A DNA stretch of 64,000 nt from Arthrobacter sp. Soil763. Lineage in GTDB: Bacteria > Actinomycetota > Actinomycetes > Actinomycetales > Micrococcaceae. Made by a program: the position numbers and the translations under genes. Within the stretch, counting starts at the first letter, position 1; the number at the start of each line of letters is the position of its first letter. This document shows, one piece after another, positions 55,568 through 63,072 of this stretch. The DNA is taken from assembly GCF_001428365.1 (NCBI RefSeq), contig NZ_LMSH01000002.1:620132-684131 (forward strand). Direction: 5' to 3'. The notes below the pieces were generated by a model. That model was not told the DNA's origin, searched no databases, and saw only the letters and a program-made list of their open reading frames with translations.

Positions 55568-56818
55568 ATGACCGTCTTCAGCGAACTCCGCATGCGCCCC
55601 ACCACGGCTGACCGCTGGGCCTGGGACGCCTCCGTCACGGCGCGGCTGGTGATGGCCGGCGTCGTGATCTTCACGCTGCTGGTCGGCGCCAACCTGGCCA
55701 CCCCGCTGTACCCCCTGCTGCAGGCCAAGCTGGGTATCACCGCCCTGGATGTCACCGTGGCCTTTTCCGCCTACGTCCTGGCGCTGGTGGCGACCCTGAT
55801 CCTGGCCGGGCACTGGAGCGACCACATTGGCCGCCGCGCCGCCCTGGTGCTGGCCGTCCTGGTCGGACTGGCCGGCGGATTCGTGTTCGCGAATGCTGAC
55901 AACCTGCTGGCACTCTCCGCGGGCCGGGCCCTGCAGGGGGCCGCCGTCGCGCTGGCCACCGGAGCGAGTTCCGCCGCGCTGCGCGAACTGCTGCCCAGCC
56001 GGCCGGAATGGGCGTCCCGGTTCACGTTGCTGGCGTCCGCCGGCGGTGTCGCGGCCGGCCCGGCAATCGGCGGCGTGCTCTCGCTGTTGCCCGGCCCCAC
56101 CTCCACGCCCTATTACCTGCACTCGGTGGTCCTGCTGGCGCTCCTGGTGCCGCTGTACCTGCTGAAGGCTCGTCCGGCCATCAGCTCGGTCGCGGGACCG
56201 CAGCCGTTGAAGGTGCTGGCGCCCCGGCGGCCGTCCGTGTCGAGCGAGGCCCGCGGCGCCTTCTGGCTGGCCTCCGCCGTGGGGTTCCTCAGCTTCGCCG
56301 TGTTCGGTTTCTGCCTCTCGCTGGCCCCGGGGTATTTCGCCCAGATTGTCCATGCCGACTCGCGGCCGCTGATCGGCCTGCTCGCGGGGCTGACGCTGGC
56401 GGCGTCAGCGCTGAGCCAGCTGCTGGCCGTCCGCGGACGCTTCGTGGTCCCGGCCGGGCTGGCCCTGCTCGCGGTCTCGGTGCTGCTGATCGCCGCCGCG
56501 GCTGCGGTGGGCAGCCCGGTCCTGCTGGTTGCCGCCAGCGTCACCGCGGGCCTGGGCCAGGGCGTGGCGTTCCGCACCGTCTTCAATGATGTGGCCTCCA
56601 AGGTGGAGGCCTCGCGCCATGCCCAGATCATCAGCACGGTCTACGTCATCACCTACCTGGGCAGCGCGTTTCCGGTCATCGGCCTGGGACTTGCCGCCGG
56701 GGCCTTTGGGCTGCAGGCGGCCGTGGCCGGCTTTGTCGCCCTTTGCGCCGTGTTCGCCCTCGGCCTGGCGGCCGTGACCTTGCGGGGAGCGCTGCGGACG
56801 GCCGCGACGGTTCGCTGA
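55568..56818 (+). CDS. MFS transporter (Lrp-linked)
   Basis: This 416-residue, 12-helix major facilitator superfamily transporter has the loop 2-3 signature GHWSDHIGRRAALVLA and LYPLLQAKLGITALDV near the start, which fits drug- or metabolite-proton antiporters. The substrate is unknown; the divergent Lrp/AsnC gene suggests amino-acid-derived substrates. ATG 55568 is chosen because a longer frame starting at 55457 would include the Pro-rich control region; a CAGGGA site lies about 8 nt upstream. No catalytic or repeat oddities are seen. Confidence 0.88.
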   Translation: MTVFSELRMRPTTADRWAWDASVTARLVMAGVVIFTLLVGANLATPLYPLLQAKLGITALDVTVAFSAYVLALVATLILAGHWSDHIGRRAALVLAVLVGLAGGFVFANADNLLALSAGRALQGAAVALATGASSAALRELLPSRPEWASRFTLLASAGGVAAGPAIGGVLSLLPGPTSTPYYLHSVVLLALLVPLYLLKARPAISSVAGPQPLKVLAPRRPSVSSEARGAFWLASAVGFLSFAVFGFCLSLAPGYFAQIVHADSRPLIGLLAGLTLAASALSQLLAVRGRFVVPAGLALLAVSVLLIAAAAAVGSPVLLVAASVTAGLGQGVAFRTVFNDVASKVEASRHAQIISTVYVITYLGSAFPVIGLGLAAGAFGLQAAVAGFVALCAVFALGLAAVTLRGALRTAATVR

Positions 56819-56840
56819 CCCCGGAGCGGCAGCCGGCCGG

Positions 56841-57347
56841 CTACGCGGGCAGCGGCCCGTGGTTGCCCTGGATGTGGTCGAACACCAGGGTCGTTTCGGT
56901 GTGGCCCACCACCGGGTCGGTGGCCAGGTTGTCCAGCACCCAGTCGCGCAGGTCCTCGGTGGTGGCCACCGCAATGTGCAGCAGGTAATCCACCGAACCC
57001 GAGGTGTGGAAGGTGCTCAGTACCGCCGGCAGCTTGGGAACCCGGGCGGTGAACCGGTCGATCTGTTCGCGGTCATGGGCGCGCAGCCGCACCGCAATCA
57101 GGGCCTGGACCGAGCGGCCCACGGCGGCGAGGCTGAGCTTGGCCTCGAAGCCCTGGATGATGCCGCGCTCGGACAGGGCCCGCGTGCGCATCAGGGCCGT
57201 CGACGGCGCGATGCCCACCAGTTCAGCAAGCTGCTTGTTTGAGATCCTGGCATCGGCCACCAGCGCGGCGAGCAGCCGCTCGTCGATGGCGTCCAGGGGT
57301 TCGCCGGCGCCGGGGGCGGGTCGAACATTCTTCGCGGTGCTGCTCAC
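56841..57347 (-). CDS. Lrp/AsnC-family transcription regulator (second)
   Basis: This 168-residue Lrp-family regulator has a helix-turn-helix (about 22-65: DERLLAALVADARISNKQLAEL, APSTALMRTRAL) and a RAM domain (ALIAVRLRAHDREQIDRFTARV, SGSVDYLLHIAVAT). The start is GTG 57347 with a GGAGGATCC ribosome-binding site just upstream. It diverges from a gamma-lyase-like PLP-enzyme gene, an arrangement like mdeR-mdeA of Pseudomonas, where the Lrp protein controls methionine gamma-lyase. That parallel is an inference. Confidence 0.88.
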   Translation of the reverse strand: MSSTAKNVRPAPGAGEPLDAIDERLLAALVADARISNKQLAELVGIAPSTALMRTRALSERGIIQGFEAKLSLAAVGRSVQALIAVRLRAHDREQIDRFTARVPKLPAVLSTFHTSGSVDYLLHIAVATTEDLRDWVLDNLATDPVVGHTETTLVFDHIQGNHGPLPA

Positions 57348-57479
57348 GGATCCTCCTACAAGTGTGATGAGTTCATCATAATCGCCCCTATCCGCCACAT
57401 CCATTCAGGCCCCCTGTGAAACTCCGAATTATTGCCAGATACTTGCCGCATTCAATGGTGAATATTCGTAAGGAGTACG
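57348..57479. promoter_or_regulatory. Divergent control region with two small palindromes
   Basis: TGATGA-GT-TCATCA (57365-57378) and ATTCA-ATGG-TGAAT (57450-57463) are inverted repeats in a 132-bp gap that is AT-rich for this genome. They lie close to the regulator start and the PLP-enzyme start respectively, and are good candidates for Lrp-type operators. Confidence 0.5.
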
Positions 57480-58643
57480 GTGCTTTCTCAAGACTCGCTG
57501 GCGGTCCACGCCGGCCGGAACGGCCTGACGGAACTCGGCGTCCATGCCGTCCCGATTGACCTGTCCACCACCGCCCCGCTGCCGTCGGTCAACGACGGGG
57601 GCCTGGCCTACGAGCAGATGGCCACGGGCGGGCCGCACCTGGACGGCCAGAGCACGGTGTACCAGCGGCTCTGGAATCCCACCGTGGCCCGGTTCGAAGA
57701 AGGGGTTGCCGCGCTTGAGGGCACCCCCGAAGCGGTGGCCTTTTCCACCGGCATGGCGGCGTTGAGCGCCGTCGTCCTTGCCGCCGTCGCCGGCGGGAAG
57801 AACCATGTGGTGGCCGTCCGCCCGCTCTACGGCGGCAGCGATCACCTGCTGGCCTCCGGTGTGCTTGGCAGCGAGGTCACGTTCACCACGGCCGAAGGGA
57901 TCCGCGCCGCGCTGCGTCCGGAAACGGGCCTGGTCATCCTCGAGACCCCGGCCAATCCCAGCCTGGAACTCGTCGACATCGCCGCCGCCGTGGCCGCGGC
58001 CGACGGGGTGCCGCTGCTGGTGGACAACACCTTCGCCACCCCGGTGCTTCAGCAGCCCTACCGGCTGGGCGCCGCGATGGTCCTGCACAGCGCCACGAAG
58101 TTCTTCGGCGGCCACGGCGACGCCATGGGGGGAGTCGTCGCGGTATCCGCCGAATGGGCCGTCCGGCTACGGCAGCTGCGCGCCATCACCGGGGGCATCC
58201 TCACCCCGTGGCCGGCCTATCTGCTGCACCGCGGACTGGCGACTCTGCCGGTCCGCGTGCGGGCGCAGCAGGCCGGCGCCGCCAAGGTCGCCGCCGCGCT
58301 GGCCGGGCACGGCCTGGTCCGGCGGGTCTACTACCCGGGCCTGCCCGAATGCGACCCGCAGGGCCTGGTCGGGGCGCAGATGGCGGGACCGGGCTCGCTG
58401 CTCGCGTTCGAGCTGGCCAGCGCCGAACACGCCGAACGACTGCCCTCGGCCGTCAGCATGATCACGCACGCCGTGTCGCTGGGCGGAGTCGACACCCTGA
58501 TCCAGCATCCGGCCGGGCTCACGCACCGTCCGGTGGCCGCGGAGGCCAAACCGCACGCCGGCCTGCTGCGGCTCTCCGTGGGGCTGGAGGATCCCGCGGA
58601 CATCGTGGCGGACCTCGTCCAGGCCCTCGAGGCGACCCGCTAG
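57480..58643 (+). CDS. Cys/Met metabolism PLP enzyme (gamma-lyase / gamma-synthase type)
   Basis: This 387-residue fold-type I PLP enzyme of the trans-sulfuration family has PLP-Lys207 in LHSATKFFGGHGD, ETPANPSLELVDI, VDNTFATPVLQQP, and a C-terminal SLGGVDTLIQHPAGLTH. The family includes cystathionine gamma-synthase, cystathionine gamma-lyase and methionine gamma-lyase, which sequence alone does not separate here; the divergent Lrp regulator favours a catabolic gamma-lyase. GTG 57480 has a good AAGGAG ribosome-binding site. Its stop codon overlaps that of the convergent MFS gene by 4 bp. Confidence 0.88.
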   Translation: MLSQDSLAVHAGRNGLTELGVHAVPIDLSTTAPLPSVNDGGLAYEQMATGGPHLDGQSTVYQRLWNPTVARFEEGVAALEGTPEAVAFSTGMAALSAVVLAAVAGGKNHVVAVRPLYGGSDHLLASGVLGSEVTFTTAEGIRAALRPETGLVILETPANPSLELVDIAAAVAAADGVPLLVDNTFATPVLQQPYRLGAAMVLHSATKFFGGHGDAMGGVVAVSAEWAVRLRQLRAITGGILTPWPAYLLHRGLATLPVRVRAQQAGAAKVAAALAGHGLVRRVYYPGLPECDPQGLVGAQMAGPGSLLAFELASAEHAERLPSAVSMITHAVSLGGVDTLIQHPAGLTHRPVAAEAKPHAGLLRLSVGLEDPADIVADLVQALEATR

Positions 58644-59938
58644 CGCGGCCTGGAGCCGGCCGCCGCGGCCGCCGCGGCGGCCGGAACACCTGCGGGGTGT
58701 ACGACGGCGGTGACCGCCGCCGTCGTCACCGCCAGGCCCATCACGGCCAGCGCCAGGGCGGCCCAGCCCAGGGACTGGAACAGCAGGCCGCCGGCCCAGC
58801 CGATGACGCTCGAACCAAGGTAGTAGGCGAGGTTGTACAGCGAGGCCGCCTGGGCACGGCCGCTGGTCGCGATCATCCCGGTCCAGCCGGAGCCGATGCT
58901 GTGCGCGGCGAAGAAACCGCCGGTAAACAGCAGCAGTCCGGCCAGGATCAGGACCAGCAGCTGCGTCAGGGTCAACGCCAGCCCGGCCACCATCAGGGCG
59001 GTGCCTGCCACCAGCACGTTCCGCCGGCCAAAGCGCAGCGTCAGCCCCGCCGCCCAGCGCGCGGAGACGGTGCCGGAGAGGTAGGCCAGGAAGATCAGGC
59101 TGATCAGTGTCGCCGGCAGTCCGAAGGGCTCGCCGGACAGCCGGAAGCCCAGATAGTTGTACACCGCCACGAACCCGCCCATCAGCAGGAACGCCTGGAC
59201 GTAGATGGCCAGCAGCCGCGGGTTCCGGGTATGGCCGGCCAGGGTGGCGAGGGCGCCGCGGAAGCCTGCGGCGGCCGCGGCGGTGAAGTTCCGCGCCGGC
59301 GGCACCAGCACCAGGAAGAGCACCGCCGCCGCGGTCGCCATGACGGACACGGCCAGGGCGGCGGCGCGCCAGCCCCAGAGTTCACCGACCGGCCCGGCCA
59401 CGAGCCGTCCCGCCAGCCCGCCCAGGGTCGTGCCCGCGACGTAGGTACCGGCGGCGAGGGCGGTGTGGGCCTTGTTGACCTCCTCATTGAGGTAGGCGAT
59501 GGCGATGGCCGGGATGCCGCCCAGGGCCATGCCCTCGAGCAGCCGCAGGCCCAGGAGTGCCGGGAAGCTGGGCGCGAGCGGAGCCAGCAGCCCCAGCACT
59601 GTGGCCGCGGAGATGCCCCAGGCCATGGCCCGGACCCGCCCGATGCGGTCGGCGAGGAAAGACCACGGCAGCACCGTCGCTGCGAGGCCGACGGTGGCCA
59701 GGGAGATGGTGAGGGCCGCCTCGGCCGCGGTCACCTGCAGGTCCGCCGCGACCAGAGGCAGCACGGCTTGGGTGGAGTACAGCTGGGCGAAGGTGGCGAC
59801 CCCGGCGAAGGCCAGGCCGGCAAGGATCCTGCGGTACGCCGCCGAGCCTTTCGGATGGCCCGGCCAGGCGGGAGACGGGCCTCCCGGCAGCGGCGTTGCC
59901 TGCGGCCGGGGCGTCCGAGGGAGCGGTGTACGGGGCAT
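58640..59938 (-). CDS. MFS transporter (LysR-linked)
   Basis: This 432-residue, 12-helix MFS transporter has SLATVGLAATVLPWSFLADR and the following IGRVR motif in loop 2-3, and LEGMALGGIPAIAIAYLNEE in helix 4, which resemble YnfM-type or Bcr/CflA-like exporters. The N-terminus is Pro-rich and the C-terminus is an Ala run. ATG 59938 is preferred; an upstream ATG at 59983 is inside the control region. It diverges from a LysR regulator, with a clear T-N11-A box between them. The stop codon CTAG is shared, on opposite strands, with the convergent PLP-enzyme gene. Confidence 0.87.
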   Translation of the reverse strand: MPRTPLPRTPRPQATPLPGGPSPAWPGHPKGSAAYRRILAGLAFAGVATFAQLYSTQAVLPLVAADLQVTAAEAALTISLATVGLAATVLPWSFLADRIGRVRAMAWGISAATVLGLLAPLAPSFPALLGLRLLEGMALGGIPAIAIAYLNEEVNKAHTALAAGTYVAGTTLGGLAGRLVAGPVGELWGWRAAALAVSVMATAAAVLFLVLVPPARNFTAAAAAGFRGALATLAGHTRNPRLLAIYVQAFLLMGGFVAVYNYLGFRLSGEPFGLPATLISLIFLAYLSGTVSARWAAGLTLRFGRRNVLVAGTALMVAGLALTLTQLLVLILAGLLLFTGGFFAAHSIGSGWTGMIATSGRAQAASLYNLAYYLGSSVIGWAGGLLFQSLGWAALALAVMGLAVTTAAVTAVVHPAGVPAAAAAAAAGSRPR

Positions 59939-59993
59939 GGCCTCAGGATAGATGCGCTCGGTGCTATGCATCCAATGCATCATTTCCCTAAGA

Positions 59994-60014
59994 TTGATAG
60001 CAAAATAGGATCAA
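59994..60014. promoter_or_regulatory. LysR-type operator TTGAT-N11-ATCAA
   Basis: The perfect inverted repeat TTGAT-N11-ATCAA has the exact T-N11-A spacing of LysR-family sites, 16 bp before the regulator start and 56 bp before the MFS start. A nearby ATGCATCCAATGCAT (59967-59981) may be a second contact. Confidence 0.75.
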
Positions 60015-60030
60015 GAGAGCGGATCGGCCG

Positions 60031-61014
60031 GTGGAGATCGAACAGAAACAGCTCAGCCAGCTGCTACCGCTGCTGCCCCTGCTGGCGGAGCTGGGCCGGG
60101 CCCGGCACGTCACCGCGACGGCGGAGGCGCTGGGGGTGCCGCAGTCCACGGTCAGCCGCGCCATCGCGCGGGCCAGCAGCATCATCGGCACGGACCTGCT
60201 GCTCCGCGACGGCAGGGGAATCCGGCTGACCCCGGCGGCCCTGGCGCTGCTGCCGCACATCGAAACCGCGCTGGGCGATTTCCAGGCCGGCCTGGACCTG
60301 GTCCGGCACGAAGCCGAGGTAGTCCGCGGGCGCATCGCGGTGTCCTTCCAGCACACCTTCGGCGAGGCCATGCTGCCGCTGCTGATCAGTGCCTTCCGCA
60401 GCCGCCACCCCCAGCCGGCCTTCGTCCTCAGCCAGGGCGCACGGGACGGCTGCCTGGCCGAACTGGCAGCCGGGGACGCGGACCTGGCCCTCACCGCCCC
60501 CGTCGCAACGCCCAGCCGGTTGATCTCCTCGGCCGCGCTGTACCGGGAACCGCTCCGGCTCGTCGTGCACCATGCCCACCCCCTGGCCGGCCGCCGGACG
60601 GTGCGGCTCGCGGAAATCCGGCAGGAGCCCTTCGTCGCCATGGGGCCCGGCTACGGCATGCGCTCGCTGACCGACGCGCTGTTCCGGGAAGCGGGATTCC
60701 GGCCCCGCATCGCCTTCGAGAGCCAGGACTCGCACACCGCCCGGGGACTGGTCTCGGCCGGGCTGGGCGTGAGCATCCTTCCGCCCAGCGGGACGATCAC
60801 CGGGCGCCACACCCCCGAGCAGTCCGCCGGCCTCGGCTGCGTCGAACTCGCGCTGGCCTCGGACCTTGCCTACCGCGAGATCGGCCTGGCCTGGCGGGAA
60901 CGGCGCGGCGGAGCCGACGCAGAACCGGACCCGGTCCGGCTGTTCCGCGAGCTGGTGCTCAGCGAGGGTCCGGCGCTGCTGGCAGGCTTCGTCCGCGGGC
61001 GCTCCGGGGCCTGA
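60031..61014 (+). CDS. LysR-family transcription regulator
   Basis: This 327-residue LysR-type regulator has a winged helix-turn-helix at about 18-75 (HVTATAEALGVPQSTVSRAI, RDGRGIRLTPAALALLP) and a periplasmic-binding-protein-like effector domain (RIAVSFQHTFGEAMLPLLIS, GDADLALTAPV, GLGVSILPPSG). GTG 60031 is taken as the start. It diverges from an MFS transporter, its likely target, across a 92-bp gap with a perfect LysR box. The inducer is unknown. Confidence 0.92.
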   Translation: MEIEQKQLSQLLPLLPLLAELGRARHVTATAEALGVPQSTVSRAIARASSIIGTDLLLRDGRGIRLTPAALALLPHIETALGDFQAGLDLVRHEAEVVRGRIAVSFQHTFGEAMLPLLISAFRSRHPQPAFVLSQGARDGCLAELAAGDADLALTAPVATPSRLISSAALYREPLRLVVHHAHPLAGRRTVRLAEIRQEPFVAMGPGYGMRSLTDALFREAGFRPRIAFESQDSHTARGLVSAGLGVSILPPSGTITGRHTPEQSAGLGCVELALASDLAYREIGLAWRERRGGADAEPDPVRLFRELVLSEGPALLAGFVRGRSGA

Positions 61015-61050
61015 GAGGGCCCGACTGGGCCGGGCGGGGAGTGGCAGAAG

Positions 61051-62097
61051 TCAGTCCAGCAGCCCGGCCAGGATCTCCGCGACGGAACCGGCCCGGGCCT
61101 GCTGCCACCCGGTCCCGGCCCACAGGTTCAGCCGCTCGGCATCCCCGGCGGCGGCAGCGGCGGCACGCAGCGGGGCGGTCAGGTGGTGCACGGCGGGGTA
61201 ACCCTCCGGAGCGTCCCGATGGTCCCGGACAAACTCATTGACCAGCGCCCGGGCCTGCCGGCCGGTGAAGGCCCGCGTCAACGCCGTCTCCGTGAAGTGC
61301 GGGCTGGCCAGGGCGTCCTTGTGCAGCGTGCGGGCGCCGCTTTCCTCCGTGCGCAGAAACGCGGTGCCCAGCTGGGCCGCCACGGCTCCCGCGGCCCTGA
61401 CCGACCGCACGCCGGCGGCGTCCATGATGCCCCCGGCTCCAACCAGGGGGAGCGCGACGGCGGCCCGCACCGCCGCGACGAGGTCCGCCGTCGACCCCTG
61501 GCCTCCGGCGGCCGCGCCGCGTCCCGGCCCGGCGGGCTCCGGCAGGAACGCGGCGCTGTGGCCGCCGGCGGAAGCGTGCTGGACCACCAGGGCGTCCACG
61601 CCCTGGTCGGCGGCGCGCTCCGCCTCTGCCGCGGTCGTGACCGTGGCCAGGACCGCGGACCCGGCCCGCTGCAGCGCCCTGACCGTCTCCCGGCCCGGGA
61701 GCCCGAACGTGAAACTGACCAGTTCCACCGGGTCGGCCAGGAGCGCGTCGATCTTGTCCGTCCAGGCGTCATCGTCGTCAAAGCGCAGCGGCGGAAGATC
61801 CACGCCGTAGCGCAGGGCGTCGGGGCGGAGCCGCCGGCGGTACTCCTCGAGTTCGGCGCGGCCGGCGGCTGACGGGGCCAGCTGCGCGGGGTCCGGTACG
61901 AAGACGTTCATCCCGAACCGTGCGCCGGCGTCCCGTGCGGTCCGAATGTCCGCCTGCATGGCCGCGGCGTCCTTGTAGCCGGCGGCCAGGAAGCCTAGGC
62001 CCCCGGCCGCGTGGACGGCGGCAACGAAGCCGGGGGTCGACGTGCCGCCCGCCATCGGCGCGGCGACGACCGGGGTACCGAAGATGTCCTGCGGCAT
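61051..62097 (-). CDS. Nitronate monooxygenase family protein
   Basis: This 348-residue FMN-dependent TIM-barrel enzyme of the nitronate monooxygenase/2-nitropropane dioxygenase family oxidises toxic alkyl nitronates. It has FGTPVVAAPMAGGTSTPGF near the start, GFLAAGYKD, SFTFGLPGRE, VVQHASAGGHSAAF with a conserved His, GAGGIMDAAGV and QLGTAFLRTEESG. ATG 62097 has an AGGAGCG ribosome-binding site. It diverges from the sugar-kinase gene with a 36-bp gap. No key residue seems missing. Confidence 0.9.
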   Translation of the reverse strand: MPQDIFGTPVVAAPMAGGTSTPGFVAAVHAAGGLGFLAAGYKDAAAMQADIRTARDAGARFGMNVFVPDPAQLAPSAAGRAELEEYRRRLRPDALRYGVDLPPLRFDDDDAWTDKIDALLADPVELVSFTFGLPGRETVRALQRAGSAVLATVTTAAEAERAADQGVDALVVQHASAGGHSAAFLPEPAGPGRGAAAGGQGSTADLVAAVRAAVALPLVGAGGIMDAAGVRSVRAAGAVAAQLGTAFLRTEESGARTLHKDALASPHFTETALTRAFTGRQARALVNEFVRDHRDAPEGYPAVHHLTAPLRAAAAAAGDAERLNLWAGTGWQQARAGSVAEILAGLLD

Positions 62098-62133
62098 TGC
62101 TCGCTCCTGTCAGTGATTCAGTAGGCTGTTCCG

Positions 62134-63066
62134 GTGACTCATTCTGACATCCCGGCCCCTGCGGATCCCGCCCCCTCCACCGGTGCCGGCGCCGTGATCG
62201 GCCTCGATATCGGCGGCACCAAGACGCGCGGGGTCCGGTTCGAATCCGGCGCCCCCGTGGCGGACGAATCCGTGGGGAGCGCCAACGTGCAGAACGTGAC
62301 CCCCGAGGTGGCTGCCCGCAACCTCGCGGAGCTGTTCGCACGGATCGGCGGCGGCGACATCGCCCAGGTCTACGCCGGCGCCGGCGGCATCGACACCGAC
62401 GACGACGCCGCGGCGCTCGCCGCGCTGATCGCCCCGCACGTACCCGGCGCCAAGGTCACCGTGGTGCACGATTCCCGCTTGCTGCTGGCGGCCGGGGGCG
62501 CCAGCACGGGCGTGGCCGTGATCGCCGGGACCGGCTCGGCCGCGTGGGGGCGCAACAGCGCCGGCGCCGAGGCCCGCGCCGGCGGCTGGGGTTACCTCCT
62601 CGGCGACGAAGGCAGCGGCTACTGGCTCGGCCGCGAGGCCGTCCGCCATAGCCTGCGCCGAATGAACCAGGGGCTGGAGCCGGATGAACTCACCCGGGCG
62701 CTGCTGGCCTCCTGCGGCGTCGACCACCCGAACAAGCTGATCGCCCTGTTCCACTCGCCTGAAACCGGCCGCCGCTTCTGGGCCCAGCGCGCACGGCTGG
62801 TGGTGGAAGCCGCCGACGCCGGCCATGCCCCGAGCCAGGCGCTGATCGACCAGGCCGGCCGTGACCTGGCCGCCCTCGCCGAACAGGCTGTGCGGCAACT
62901 GGGCATCGACGGACCGGTCATCCTGGGCAGCGGCCTGGGCATGAACGTGGTGCGGTTGCAGGACGCCTTCCGGGCCGCGCTGGCCGCGGCCGGGATCACC
63001 GATGTGCGGGTTCTGCAGCAGGAACCGGTGTTCGGGGTGCTCCAGCTCGTCGCCGAACAGGGCTAG
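62134..63066 (+). CDS. BadF/BadG-family kinase (N-acetylglucosamine kinase-like)
   Basis: This 310-residue ASKHA-fold protein has the phosphate-1 motif VIGLDIGGTKTRGVRFES at about 21-38, VVHDSRLLLAAGG, the catalytic-side GTGSAAWGRNS, and GYLLGDEGSGYWLGREAV, matching the BadF/BadG/BcrA/BcrD group that includes eukaryotic-type N-acetylglucosamine kinases. A GlcNAc or related amino-sugar substrate is likely but not proven. GTG 62134 follows TAGGCT by 6 nt, a leaderless pattern. The stop is 6 bp from the convergent pirin gene. Confidence 0.88.
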   Translation: MTHSDIPAPADPAPSTGAGAVIGLDIGGTKTRGVRFESGAPVADESVGSANVQNVTPEVAARNLAELFARIGGGDIAQVYAGAGGIDTDDDAAALAALIAPHVPGAKVTVVHDSRLLLAAGGASTGVAVIAGTGSAAWGRNSAGAEARAGGWGYLLGDEGSGYWLGREAVRHSLRRMNQGLEPDELTRALLASCGVDHPNKLIALFHSPETGRRFWAQRARLVVEAADAGHAPSQALIDQAGRDLAALAEQAVRQLGIDGPVILGSGLGMNVVRLQDAFRAALAAAGITDVRVLQQEPVFGVLQLVAEQG

Positions 63067-63072
63067 GGCGAG

